DNA of 64,000 nt from Homarus americanus (GCF_018991925.1 NW_024735516.1:472001-536000); one strand, 5' to 3'; counted from the stretch's first letter, positions 11,089 through 22,192 are shown. A program made the numbers and translations. The notes: generated from the letters alone by a model not told the origin.

Positions 11089-11520
11089 TTACCTAATACG
11101 ATCTATAGCTGCCTTGAACTTATCAAGAAGTTCCTCGCTCCTACACCGACCAATATCATTGCCTCCTGCACTGAGGCAGATAATGGGTTTGTTCCCATTA
11201 CCAGACAAGATATTGTCCATCCTGTCAATTATATCTCCCACCCTAGCTCCTGGCAAACACACCCTCATCCTATTTTTGTTTTTACCACAAAAGGCCCTGT
11301 CCATGTACCTTACCTGTGAGTCACCAACAATTAAAGTTTTTATACCTTCCTTGTCAGCCCTGTCCCTGACTGTACTAATGTCCAATTCCTCTATCAAGGG
11401 ACTGAACGGGTTGGTACACTTAGCTGTCGTTGTTGTCGTATCCTTCGTGTGCTTCTTCACCACCAGCTTTGTCTTCCCACTAGTCACAATTTTCCACTCG
11501 CTTGATTTTTCGTCAGACAC
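11089..11520 (-). pseudogene. LINE ORF1 with SGNH esterase-type domain
   Basis: A 143-residue frame. TLIVGDSQVRYMD is the GDS block with the presumed nucleophilic serine, and ICLSAGGNDIG is the GxND block of SGNH/GDSL hydrolases. This fold is known in ORF1 of CR1-clade LINEs. The C-terminal DxxH region appears out of frame near 10960 (WDNFYVRRDLYARDG), so ORF1 is frameshifted. Upstream (11520-11690) the minus strand encodes a charged coiled-coil-like stretch. Confidence 0.85.
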
Positions 11521-11949
11521 TGGCTTTACTCGTCCAGCCTCTCCTTAATTTCAGGTTCTCCAACGTGGCCCTCTCAATTTCTAACTTGGCCCTCGCCAAT
11601 TCTTCAATGGACCACCCAAGTTTGGTCAACAAACTCTCATACCCAAGACCGCACATAGCACTGGCCATATCTGATAATTATCCCTCCGGAGCTAACCCTG
11701 CCGTGACCTTTCCCCTAGTGAGGTCAGAACACATATTATATATAAAACATGACAGTTCCACGTGTTATAATATGTTTGTTTTTTTATCTATTCTTACATT
11801 CTCAGAAAGTCATCTGGGTGATTGCATTTTGCTTATTTTTATCCTAAATACGAATGAACACGAATACGACACATATTTTGTTGTCTTATTCGCCACTTGT
11901 CAGCTTACTAGCCGTTTAGGCGGCCTTACCAGTGTTAGTACAGGAGGAA

Positions 11950-12280
11950 ACCGGGGGCCGGGAAACATGTGATGTTTGGTAGGGTCACATTGCATAACAC
12001 TCTTCTGTACTGACCATCACTAAGGTTTATAGAATTTAATTCCCTAATCAAACTTGCTTCAACCAGGAGTCTTTCTGTGACACATGATGATTTATACACT
12101 TCTAAGCTGTTTTCCCAATCTATGGAATGAATATTGTTCCTAACATGAACGAACAGTGCACTGCTTTCAGATGCTGTTCTAATGTTGTACTTGTGCTGTT
12201 TAATTCTGAGTTGTAATGCTTTCCCTAGTCTGTTAGATGTAGGATAGATGATTTGTGGGTCCCATATTTTTGACCTGACT
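11950..12280 (-). pseudogene. Penelope-like element GIY-YIG endonuclease remnant
   Basis: An uninterrupted minus-strand reading of about 105 codons without a start codon. It contains LQLRIKQHKYNIRTASESSA, then LFVHVRNNIHSIDWEN, then VTERLLVEASLIRELNSINL. This is the pattern of the C-terminal GIY-YIG endonuclease of Penelope-like retroelements (R..QHK..IRT...SAL..HV...H.IDW...E...IN). The reverse transcriptase part is not present next to it, so it is a short remnant lying between the LINE and the 12290 repeat. Confidence 0.75.
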
Positions 12281-12289
12281 CAATAGGGT

Positions 12290-12500
12290 CCAACTAATTA
12301 CCCAAATGTACCCAAATATAGCCGGAATGAAGTCAAATAATGGTCCTAGATGAATAAATCGGACTGCCAATCACTTCTCGACTAGTATTTGGTGTCAGAA
12401 AGTCACAAAAAATTGGAAAACTTACTTTAATCTGAGTTAATAGATCGCGTGCATGTACCGACGGAGCGAGGAATTACCCAAATGTAGCCGGAATGAAGAC
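12290..12500. repeat. third copy of the 6838-7190 repeat
   Basis: Nearly the same sequence as 6843-7165 without its middle, including ATTACCCAAATGTACCCAAA, GACTAGTATTTGGTGTCAGA and GCATGTACCGACGGAG. The LINE and Penelope fragment lie between this copy and the one at 6.8-7.6 kb, so they may have inserted into a once larger block. Confidence 0.65.
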
Positions 12501-12900
12501 CTCACATGGCCGTGACCTACCTCTTTCTACCTACAGCCAACAGCAAGCAACACCTCCTCCGCTCCTGCCTGGTGGCCCTCGCTCCCGCCGGCGACCATGG
12601 CGCCCTACAAGCTGCCTGTCCTCCTCTGAGCACCCTCACCAACCAGCTCTCACTACACTCACGCTGCCACCCCCCAGCACCAAGCTGCATTGTACATCCA
12701 ATACAATATGTATACTGAGAGCACATTGTGAGTTTCCTTTCTCCATCCCATCCTGAGTGTCAACCAATATCTCATAACCCCACAGTATCTACAAGAGTAA
12801 AGTCGGACTTACAAACAAGCGTCAGGAACGTAACTCGTTCGTAGGTAGAGAAGCACCTGTATTCAGTTTTGGGGCTTTAAGTAACTCATTCTCGATATCA
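12500..12900. other. GC-richer unassigned stretch
   Basis: Three overlapping frames are open around 12493-12756 because the stretch is C-rich on the plus strand. None gives a domain, and I do not call a gene. Confidence 0.35.
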
Positions 12901-12902
12901 GG

Positions 12903-13522
12903 CAGGGGCAGATCCAGGAATATCAAAATGGGGGGGTCCAAGAAGTTGTGGGGGGGGATACATGGTGAGCGTAGCGAGCCCACTCTGCTGACCAACATCG
13001 CAGGCATTTTGAGGCCATTTTGAAGCCAAGCACAATTGATATGAGGAGATACAGGTATTCTGAAATTAATAGTAGTCAATTTATAGTAGTGCACCGTTCT
13101 TTTGATGGTAGTGCACCGTTCTATCTCTTGGTGTTAGAAATATGTTTTTCCAAATGTTAAGACAATTCTAAGACATTTTTCTTCTATGATATTTCTAATA
13201 CCAACAAGAAATATAACCTAACTTAACCTACCCCTTTTTGTGTAAAAAAAAACATAGAAAATCACCAAAAACCAACCTAACCTAACCTATCAGACAAAAA
13301 TATGAAAGAAGAAAAATGTCTTGGAATTGTCTAAACATTCAGAAAAACATATTTCTCACACCGAGAGATAGAACGGTGCACTAATATCAAAAGACCTCAA
13401 TAGTAAATCCTTTTTACTAAGCATAAATGCCTGAGGATAATTACTGCATTAAAAAAAAGTATTGGAATTTTCTGGTGAAAAGGTGGGTCCGGACCTCCAG
13501 GGCCCCCCTGTATCTGCCCTTG
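12903..13522. mobile_element. hAT-like element with a nested fold-back
   Basis: Ends carry imperfect inverted repeats CAGGGGCAGAT (12903) and ATCTGCCCTTG (13512-13522), typical of hAT termini. No clean 8-bp target duplication is visible (flanks ATATCAGG and GTCAGGTC). It encloses the fold-back at 13098-13395. No coding content seen. Confidence 0.5.
13098..13395. repeat. fold-back MITE with about 120-bp arms
   Basis: The left arm contains GTGCACCGTTCTATCTCTTG (13111-13130) and the right arm its near-exact complement (to 13381). The arms continue through complementary GACAATTCTAAGACATTTTT and its partner, meeting near 13240. The RNA would form one long hairpin. Confidence 0.7.
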
Positions 13523-13806
13523 GTCAGGTCACCCTCTGTCTCCAGTGACTAAAGATGAGGTCATGTAAGACTTGTTGAAGTACTGTACTATTCAGTACAC
13601 TTAATGGAATTGCCCCTTTGCCTGACTCGCTTTACTGTTCCAAATATTATATATTTACAGTCGGGTCGCTGTTTACTCATTCGGTCCCTTTATGTCCACG
13701 TTACCGTTACTTATATGGTTTTATCTGTGACCAAAGTTAAAGTCTTATACTATGCAAACATTACTGTCTGAGACACCCTAATTGTTTCATCCCCAATAAA
13801 TTATAT

Positions 13807-14479
13807 GGTCAATTCATAGTAGAATACCTAATTCGATCTTATTTTTTTATGTTGTTGCTAATGATAAGTCCAGACAAAAACAAAGCGATATTCATATATG
13901 ACACTTTTGGTATATTTTACCCATAACCGAGGTGTCGGGATTTGAAATTCAGAAAACTGCTCGAAAAGTTAAGTATTATTGCATTTGTTGCAACCAACCG
14001 GATCTAAATTTTTTATTGCAAATAATAGTTTAGACAATTCTAAGTCACTTCCACGCAAACGACCGAGAACTGAGATATATACAAGGGTCAGGGAGGCAAT
14101 ATTATGGAGGTTTGATTTTTGCTATCATCCCTATATCTTGCTTATGGGTAAAATTAAAGATACAGTATGTGGATAGCACCAAATGAAACTCGGTTCTAGG
14201 TCATTTTTGAGGGAAACGAACGTCATAAAGGCAAAGTGTCTTAGAATTGTCTAAATTATTGTTTGCAAAGAAAAATCTTGTGATTTGGTTGGTGGCAACA
14301 AGACAATAATAGCTTTTTTAGTGCAGGTACATATTGTAGTTTTCTGATTTACAACTCCCAATATTTCGGTTATAGGTAAAATGCGCTAAAAGTGTCTCAG
14401 ATGAAAATCGTCATGTTTTTGTCTCAACTTATTAGGAATAAACCCAATATCGAATTATGTCCTCTACTATAAATTGACC
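13807..14479. repeat. long fold-back element, about 670 bp
   Basis: It starts GGTCAATTCATAGTAGA and ends CTACTATAAATTGACC. The complementarity extends about 240 bases inward through GACACTTTTGGTATATTTTA, the ACAATTCTAAG stretch and their partners at 14200-14390. The loop is near 14100-14190. The TTTAGACAATTCTAAG motif also occurs in the smaller fold-back at 13098-13395, suggesting related elements. No coding content seen. Confidence 0.65.
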
Positions 14480-14659
14480 CTCATTCTTAACTAATTCACT
14501 GGACAGGGTATAATAAATAAATTTAACCTCTTGACCTAACACTTACTAAACTTCCCTAACTTTTGTTCGCCATCTGAAACCTTCACAAATTTTTGAGCGT
14601 CCGGGTATAGTACACTGGTTCCATTGTTAATATTTGTGGACAACGGGTATAGACCGATG

Positions 14660-15165
14660 GAACTCATCCTGGTCAATGGGGTCGCTGGTGGTACCGCTCT
14701 TGCCTCGCAAGCAAGATGTCACGGGTTCGATTCCCGGGCCGGCGGAAGATGTTTGGACACTCTTCCTAGACCCCAGTTTCTAAGACTACTGTGCTACACT
14801 CTCAGGTGCAAATGATAATTTTTTTTAATGGGGATTAGCCCACTCAGACACAGGTCACCGGCCCACATTGGGGCCTCGGCACCCCACCAAAAAAAAATAA
14901 ATATAAAGATAAGAAAAAAACAAAACAAAACCAGGAGTGAAAAACAATATACTGTATGTATGTTGTGTCGTCAATGTAAGAGAAACAATTGAGACCCTGC
15001 AATTGTGTGTAAATGAGGCACAAAGTCAGATCTGCAACCTGGAACTTCGACACAATTTTTGTGATGCCATATGGCAGCAGAGTCTACCATTAGACAATGC
15101 ATCATGCTTCCAAAATGTTCCCAGGAGGTAGTACCTTCCTGTTTGACCGCTGCCTTCTACCTGAT
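14660..15165 (+). mobile_element. SINE with tRNA-derived head
   Basis: The head (14678-14748) has a perfect anticodon arm: stem CTTGC/GCAAG around loop CTCGCAA, giving anticodon CGC. It has a canonical B box GGTTCGATTCC (14724-14734). The body (about 14810-15165) is shared with 18405-18760 and 27489-27750, which lack the head. This shows a retroposed tRNA-derived family rather than a functional tRNA gene. The head would supply the internal Pol III promoter. The D arm is poor and no clean acceptor stem closes. Confidence 0.7.
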
Positions 15166-15429
15166 GCTGATGTCTAAAGCCTCAAATTTGTTATTATTAG
15201 CCATTTGTTTTCTTTTACCTATTATAATTAAATGTACCTGTACAAAATGATACAATAAAATAACATTACTGTCAAAAACCTGCAGAAAGAAATACAGAAA
15301 TGTGTGTATATTGCTACAGCTCACCGGCATCACCACACACACAATGAATGCGCTGTCAACCCTCATAACTTCATCACTTGACTCTCAATCACAACCACAC
15401 ACTCATGTCATTGGCAATGGCTTCAGTTG

Positions 15430-16040
15430 ATGTTGGTAGTGGTGGTGATTGCAGATGGAAGTTCCAGGAGATTGTGACAGTTGCAGGCGGTTGTGGGAGT
15501 GAAGGTTGCAAGTGACGAGGTAGTGGTGGTGATGGTGGTAGTGTAAATGGTGGCTACAGGTGATGATGATGGAGGGGTGACTACAGATGATGATGATGGT
15601 AGTAGTGACTACAGATGATGATAATGATGGTTGTAGTGACTACAGATGATGATGATGGAGGGGGCTACAGATGATGATGATGGTGGTAGTGACTACAGAT
15701 GATGATGATGGTAGTGGTGACTGCAGATGATGATGATGATGGAGGGGACTACAGATGATGATGGTAGTAGTGACTACAGGTGACGATGATGATGGTAGTG
15801 GTGACTACAGACAATGATGATGGTAGTGGTGACTACAGATGATGATGATGATGATGGAGGGGACTACAGATGATAATGATGATGGCGGGGTGACTACAGA
15901 TGATGATGATGGTAGTGGTGACTACAGATGATAATGATGATGGCGGGGTGACTACAGATGATGATGATGGTAGTGGTAACTACAGGTGATGATGATGGTA
16001 ATGGTGACTACAGGCAATGGTGGCTGCAGGTGATAGTGGT
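15430..16040 (+). repeat. minisatellite with GATGATGATGG and TGACTACAG units
   Basis: About 15-20 imperfect units, roughly 30-40 bases each, alternating GACTACAGATGATGATGATG with GGTAGTGGT or GGAGGGG. Copies vary by GAT trinucleotide slippage. No coding significance is apparent. Confidence 0.85.
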
Positions 16041-16166
16041 AGAACTTCATTAACTCAAATTACTTATTATTATTGGGACTGTGGTCTTTTACATGCTAAC
16101 TCAGCATCTGGGGCAATAAGGTGTAATTTGGGAAAATACTTTTTGGTCTTTGAAAAAATTTAATTA

Positions 16167-17292
16167 CACTATAGTCTCGATTTATGCGAATTTGGTTTAC
16201 GCGTTTGATCATTTACGCAGCACCTTGCCAGACCGACAATTTTTATTTACACGGTTCATTCCATCATTTACGCGGGAAGCAGCGCGGGCAGGGTGCGCAC
16301 AAGGTCGCCCAGTCAACAAAACATAACCGAGTTCTTCACCCGCCACCCACCACAGCCAGCCCAAGTCAGTGATAGTGAGGATATGGACTTTGAGGGGTTT
16401 GACAAAGAGGCCCTGCAAGCCTCTGAGGTGGATAGTGATACAGGTGATACAAGTGATACAGGTGAGGGCCAATAATCTGCCCTCTGCCTCAGAACCAACC
16501 TCAATCCCCGTGTGCCCAGCCATCTCTTCTACTAACGTAAGTGTTAAAAAACCTAATATTATTGATATTTCTCTTAAATATTAAATGTGTGTGCATACCA
16601 TCATAAAATTAAGATGTTATTTTTACTACAAAGTACGTAACGTATTGTGTCTGGTGAAGTATAATTTGTTTATTTTCTGAAGATATTTGTTTTTAGCTCA
16701 TAAAATTCATAGAAATTACCCAGCCAGAATATAATTTACATTGCTGAAATTCTTATAAGATAGTGATTAATTTGAATATAAACAAGCTAAAATTTGCATG
16801 AGACATACAAATTTTAGATCTAATTTAAGAATTTTATTAGAGAAAATTTTTTTTATCTTTTGTGCAAAATATATGACGTTTGAATTCAAATTATTCGCTG
16901 TCTTGCGAGGAATCCAGCAATGTAAATTATATTATCCTAACTATAGTCTGAGGTATTATTTATTACTAAACCTAAAAGCCTAGTCTTTTCTCCCAAACAT
17001 TTCTCAGGAAGGGAGGGAGCCAGCGAGCATGGGAAGAGGGGGGGGAGGGGGTGGAGTCGAGTCCATTATTTGAATGGATATTAACCGGCGACTGTATTTC
17101 TCTTAAATATTATTTGTGTGTGCATACCATCATAAAATTAAGATGTTATTTTTACTACAATGTACGTATTGTCGGAAAAAGTGTTGTTTGGGGGTCGGCC
17201 CAGTCTCTATTTCAATTAATCCCATATGTTCTGTTATTTCGTTTACGCAGACCTCCACGGGTTCAATTGACCACATAAATCGAGGCTACCTG
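16167..17292. mobile_element. pogo/Tigger-like non-autonomous transposon
   Basis: TIRs share CTCGATTTATG: left CACTATAGTCTCGATTTATG (16167) and right CATAAATCGAGGCTACCTG (to 17292), with TA on each side. Near 16293-16475 a short frame (SQQNITEFFTRHPP..., then an acidic DSEDMDFEGF) looks like the C-terminal tail of a pogo-type transposase. The body shares 16690-16980 and 17100-17180 with the elements at 19338, 24682, 40246 and 50026. Confidence 0.7.
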
Positions 17293-17729
17293 TATACTGT
17301 AGTTTGGCAAATTTAATTACTCACCACTTGTGATTTTTGGATGCTGTCTTCAAAATTTTGTGTCATTCTGGATGTACTAAAGTAGATTAAACCTGTTAAT
17401 TTCCATTTCCAAGAGAAAAATGTGTTTTTCAGCCAAAAGATCACCAAGGCTTACAGTTGGAGCCATAGATTTAGCAAATTTAACTTTATTCATTATCTCC
17501 GTATAGGTATTCCTCTACACACTGATTAACCCTTTCACCACGGGACCCTACTTTTGATGTTTTATTTGGCTAACGCCAGATAATTAAGGGTCTTGGGTAA
17601 AAAAAAGTTGGTATTTGGGTAATTACTTACAATAATTGTTAAGAAAAATTAAATTTCTTTTGCAATGCTAATAACTTAGCAATGGTACTTTTCCAATGAT
17701 AATTTTTGATGTATTTTGTTATTCTAGGT

Positions 17730-17942
17730 CAGGGGTCACCAAACTTTTTTCACAGTGGGCCGGATAACTGAAAGAATGACGAGCGCAGGCCGCATAATCA
17801 TTCTGTTCAATACTTGCAAGCCAGAACGAAAGCCATGGAAACCATGGTAACGTCAGAGCGTAGGCGGAGCTACCACGGCGGGCCTGATGAACTGACGTCG
17901 CAGGCCGGATCCGGCCTGCAGACCGTAGTTTGGTGACCCCTG
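17730..17942. mobile_element. hAT MITE with intact 8-bp target duplication
   Basis: 213 bp with TIRs CAGGGGTCACCAAACT and AGTTTGGTGACCCCTG, flanked by perfect TTCTAGGT duplications (17722-17729, 17943-17950). It is internally GC-rich and non-coding. The intact duplication and TIRs suggest a fairly recent insertion. Confidence 0.95.
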
Positions 17943-17989
17943 TTCTAGGTGAATGAAAGTAGTAAAACACATTAACCCTTTGAACACAT

Positions 17990-18250
17990 GGCATTTTCAC
18001 TTTAGTCATTATACTCATAGGGTTAATTCATAAGGGTTAGTTCAATATACTTAAGGGATTATGTCATCTTTCTCAAGGAGTTAAGTAATTGTACTCATGG
18101 GGTTAAGACATCATACTCATGGGGTTAAAACATCATACTCAAGGGCTAGAACATCATACTCCAGATTTTCAGTAATTGTATTCTGTATTCAAGAGGTTAA
18201 ACCATCATACTCAAGAGGTTGAAGTCACATTCAAGAGGAATATTAAAGGG
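17990..18250 (+). repeat. degenerate GGGGTTAA-ATCATACTCAA minisatellite
   Basis: About ten imperfect units of roughly 20-26 bases (GGGGTTAAAACATCATACTCAA and variants). A related array lies at 41470-41765 and scattered units near 62640-62780. Confidence 0.7.
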
Positions 18251-18404
18251 GTTAATTCCAAAAGAATGTAAGGGAGGGAGGGAAGTCAATAGAAGAGGAG
18301 ATGGAATGTGAGGAAGAAAGGTGAGCAAAGAGAAAATATAGAAGGGAAAGAGGAAGGATACAGAATGTGAGGGGTAGAAAATATTTAAGTGCTACATTTT
18401 TTTT

Positions 18405-18760
18405 TATGGAAATTAGCACACCCAGGCATAAGTCACCGACCCATATCAGGGCCTGAGGAGCGAAAATTCTTTTAACCCAAAATAAATACAGACATGGAAA
18501 AAAATTAAACAAATCAAGAGTGAGAAACAATATACATATAGTATGTTGTGTTGTCGAAGAGAGAGAGAAACAAATGAGACCCTGCAATTGTGTGTAAATG
18601 AGGCAGAAAGTCAGATCAGCAACCTGGGACTTGGTCACAAATTTTGTGATGCCATATGGCAGCAGGGTCTACCATTAGACAATACATTATGCTTCCAATA
18701 TCTTTCCAGGTTGTAGTACCTTCCTGTTTGATAGCTGCTTACTACCTACTCTATGTACCT
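18405..18760 (+). mobile_element. SINE body, second copy (no tRNA head)
   Basis: Matches 14820-15140: shared GTGTGTAAATGAGGCA, TGTGATGCCATATGGCAGCA and CTACCATTAGACAAT. It is 5'-truncated, as usual for retroposed copies. Confidence 0.75.
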
Positions 18761-18769
18761 AAGTAATAA

Positions 18770-19330
18770 TATTGTCTCTGTTTTGATACATAAGTTACTT
18801 TGTGGCCACCTGTCAGTAGACACAAGTAACAAAAGTCAACCATGATGAAATTAAATCTTAAAATTGACTGATTCCTCGTTTATTTTCTTATGAATATATG
18901 GTTATTATTAATACAATTTTCCATTATATTAATCATGATTTCACACTATAAAATATATTGATTCTAAAATATTTATACTTTTCCTAATAAAAATAATTAT
19001 GACTGCTTTTTTGACAAATGTTGTCATATTGAAGGCCATATAAATTAAGTGTGCAAAAGAAACACATGCAAAACAAATGTCACTTCATACCATAAAATGT
19101 TTTTATTTTAAATATAAAAAAGAAATCATGACTTTCCCAAAATAGATATTTTTTTGGTAAGCTAAACATAACACAATTTTAGTAGCAGATGAATTTAGTC
19201 CCTTTTTTACTACAAACCAAGTATGGCCTTAACACATGTTGCTGTGCTGAACCAAGGCTGAGTGTGCGGTCAAAAAGGGCTCTCACGTCATTACAAAAAA
19301 CTAGTAACTGCTCCAGCGTCACAACTCCTG
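18770..19330. other. intergenic sequence, nothing recognised
   Basis: Very AT-rich. No domain, TIR or repeat shared with the rest of the window was seen. Confidence 0.4.
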
Positions 19331-19664
19331 TACATTACAGTGGTCCCTCGGTTAACAAACACAATTCGTTCCAGAAGGTCGTTCGTTAACCGAAACCATT
19401 GTTTCAATGGAATATTGGGTAATTAGTTCCAGCTCACAGAAAAGTATATACAAAGTAAAGCCAGAATATAATTTACATTGCTGGAATTCTTCTAAGATAG
19501 TGATTAATTTGAATATGAACAAGCTAAAATTTGCATTAAACATAAATTTTAGATCTAATTTAAGAATTTTATTAGAGAGCAAAAATTTTATCTTTTGTGC
19601 AAATTATATGACATTTATATTCAAATTATTCCCTGTCTTACAAGGAATCCATTAATGTCATGTA

Positions 19665-21275
19665 CCGTATATACTCGTCTATAACCCCCCCTCGTTTATA
19701 GATCGACCCTGATTTTTTGACCAAGAAATCGTTAATTTATGATATTCCTCGTTTATAGGTCGACCCATGTTTTTGAGGGTAATGGAACAACAAAACCTTC
19801 AGTAAAAACGCTCTACGTCCTATAAACTGAGGCTCGCCGTGCCTGAAACACGAGTGCCGAAGGCAAATTGTTTACCATTTATTATTACGACACTTTACAA
19901 TGAAACGCGGGTAGTTTCAACAAAAATATTGTATATTTCCATTCAAGTATTCAAGTCAATTAGGAGGGAATATTATTGTAATACAACAGTTTTTTAACTA
20001 AACCATTCGAAAAGCGATTACGGTAACATCTTTTGAACGAAAGAAAGCGAAAGTCATTGTTTTCGTCACGATTTTATCCCACTTTCCACTGTAATACGTA
20101 CGTCATTTCAGCAAAAATATTACATTTCCGTGAATGCATTATATCAAGCACAGTATGAATAGAATACCATTGTAATATAACAATATTTTAACCAAAAACT
20201 ATTAAAAAACGTGTAACTTCTCTTGAACATCGGAAGGTTAGGTAAAATCTTTTGTTTTCGTCATGTACTTTATCCTATTTTACATTAAAATACATCACGT
20301 TTCAGCAAAACTATTAGTTATTTCTGAGAATTTATTCATTCAGGCACAGTTAAGGTACAGTAAAATATACATGTGATATAACAGTTTTTTAACCGAAAAC
20401 GATTCGAAAAACACGTGTACCGTCTAGCTCAGGGGTTTTCAAACTATGGGTCCCGACCCTTCAGTGGGTCGCGAAATAAATAAATTGGGTCACAAAATAA
20501 ATAAATTGGGTCACAAAATAAAAATGGGTCGCAAAAATAAAAAAGAAAAAAAAAAGAAAATGGGTCGCGAAAATAAATAAGAAAATAAAAATAAATGCAC
20601 CAATATTTAGGCTTGGTTATTGTAATGTACACTCCACAGTCTAGGAAGCGACTGCAAGGAGAGCAGTGTTTGTCTTTGATTTACTCATTTCATATCATTA
20701 CACTTAGGTTTAATGGGTCACAATTTAAATTGTTGTTCTGGTTGTGGGTCGCAGTAAAAAAAGTTTGAAAAACACTGGTCTAGCTGATACACTCAACAGC
20801 TGGTGGTGCGTGATGCATCATGCATCGTTGTAAACAATAGGAGGTTGACGTAGATTACCGGGTATTACATTAAGTGTGAAATATCGAAAAGGTTTTTATT
20901 ACCGATATTTTTGGCAGATCAATGAGAACTGTGATACCGTATATGATATGATAAGTTAGCCTGTGCTAAGAACTTCAACATAGATTACTGAAAGCACGTT
21001 GTAAGGTAATTTAGCCTATTGTAAGTTGGTGAGCTTCATTTGCTGAAGGAACTGCACAACTTTTCATTACTAATTGGTACATATTTTACGTTTTCATTGT
21101 TTACTGGCAGTAAATGGTAAATATTTTTCATGTCTGAAGCTAAAAGTTGCTCCTCGCCCTTCCCATCATGCACGGGTTCAACCTAACAAAACTATTACAC
21201 ATGTATAGGACGACCCCCAATTTTTTGCCTAAAAATTTGATCTTAAAAACTCGAACTATACACGAGTATATACGG
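19665..21275. mobile_element. TIR element inserted in the 19338-22192 element
   Basis: TIRs CCGTATATACTCGTCTATA and TATACACGAGTATATACGG with TA on each side. It interrupts the AATCCAGCAATG...ATATTATCCTAAC stretch of the host element, which is continuous in other copies. A second copy lies at 44005-46170. It is itself interrupted by the hAT MITE at 20430-20777. Confidence 0.85.
20430..20777. mobile_element. hAT MITE, innermost layer of the nest
   Basis: TIRs CAGGGGTTTTCAAACT and AGTTTGAAAAACACTG, flanked by perfect 8-bp GTCTAGCT duplications (20422-20429, 20778-20785). The related copy at 45.69 kb reads straight through (ACCGTCTAGCTGATAC), which is the empty site and proves the insertion. Internal TGGGTCGCGAAA repeats are AT-rich and non-coding. 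Confidence 0.95.
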
Positions 21276-22192
21276 TATATTATCCTAACTATTGTCTGAC
21301 GTATTATTTATTACTGAACCTAAAAGCTTAGTGTTTTCGCCCAAACCTTTCTCAGAGAGGGAGGAGAGCCAGCGAGCGTGGGAAAAGGGGGGGAGCAGGA
21401 GGTGGGGTAGTTTGATTGACAGATAGTGTCTGGTGAAGTATAATTTGTTTATTTACTGATTATATTTGTTTTTAGCTCATAAAATTCATAGAAATTACCC
21501 AGCCAGAATATATTTACATTGCTGGAATTCTTATAAGATAATGATTAATTTGAATATAAACAAGCTAAAATTTGCATTAGACATACAAATTTTAGATCTA
21601 ATTTAAGAATTTTATTAGGGAGCAAAAATTTTATCTTTTGTGCAAAATATATGAAGTTTATATTCAAAATATTCCCTGTCTTGCAAGGATTTCAGCAATG
21701 CAAATTATATTATCCTAACTTTAGTCTGAGGTATTATTTATTTTTAAACCTGTAAACCTAGTCTTTTTACCCAAACGTTTCTCAGGAAGGGAGGGGGTGC
21801 GGGGGTAGGGAGGGAGGGAGGGGTGACAGTGACATGTTTGACAGTTGGCGCCTGTGGTGTGAAGTATTTAATTGTTAGTTTATTTTTTTTCTTTTAGATT
21901 GAGTTTTTGTTTTTTGACTATAAAATTTAATAGAAGTGACTGGGGTGAACTTAATTTGCATTGCTGGAATTCTTATAAGATAGTGATTAGTTTGAATGTA
22001 AACATAGAAGAGATCACTGAATTGGCTGAGTACCTCCTCAGCTTATCAGCTGATGTTCAAAACAAAATGTGATTTTCATAAGGATTTCGTTAATCAAATT
22101 TTTTTTGTTAACCGAATTGAAAATTCTTATGGAAGGTAATTCGTTAACCGAAATTTCGTTAACCGAGGCGTTCGTTAACCAAGGGACCACTG

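Larger units (their letters stand above)
8150..11720 (-). mobile_element. CR1-like LINE retrotransposon, degenerate and internally deleted
   Basis: Read on the minus strand: an ORF1 with an SGNH esterase-type domain (11520 to about 10880), an ORF2 apurinic-type endonuclease (10865-9957), a linker (9923-9690), and a reverse transcriptase N-terminal half (9559-8870). After a hAT MITE insertion (8310-8870) come a few more RT residues (GVPQGSVLGP). The frame then jumps straight into a 3' tail of the type TGGGACTGCCAATAGG...TTCTTATA near 8160. The catalytic YADD region and the rest of RT are missing, so there is an internal deletion. The 5' edge near 11720 is approximate. Confidence 0.8.
19338..22192. 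mobile_element. pogo/Tigger-like element, outer layer of a three-level nest
   Basis: TIRs CAGTGGTCCCTCGGTTAAC (19338) and GTTAACCAAGGGACCACTG (to 22192), with TA duplications at 19336-19337 and 22193-22194. The body contains repeated GCTCATAAAATTCAT...TTAGATCTAAT units found also at 16.7, 24.8, 25.2, 40.7, 50.2 and 50.6 kb. It is interrupted by the element at 19665-21275. Confidence 0.85.

Noticed and set aside
12493..12756. Proline/serine-rich ORFs in three frames
   Set aside because: The frames are open because of C-rich composition; no domain or conserved pattern was seen.
14678..14748. A possible functional tRNA gene (anticodon CGC)
   Set aside because: The acceptor stem and D arm are poor, and the sequence is continuous with a body shared by two other dispersed copies, so it is a SINE head.
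15430..16040. Possible CRISPR-like array of regularly spaced repeats
   Set aside because: Units are contiguous, variable GAT/GGT slippage repeats without unique spacers, in a eukaryotic genome; it is a minisatellite.
16209..16584. Four overlapping ORFs on both strands
   Set aside because: Only the frame at 16293-16475 resembles a transposase tail; the others are antisense or shifted shadows of it.
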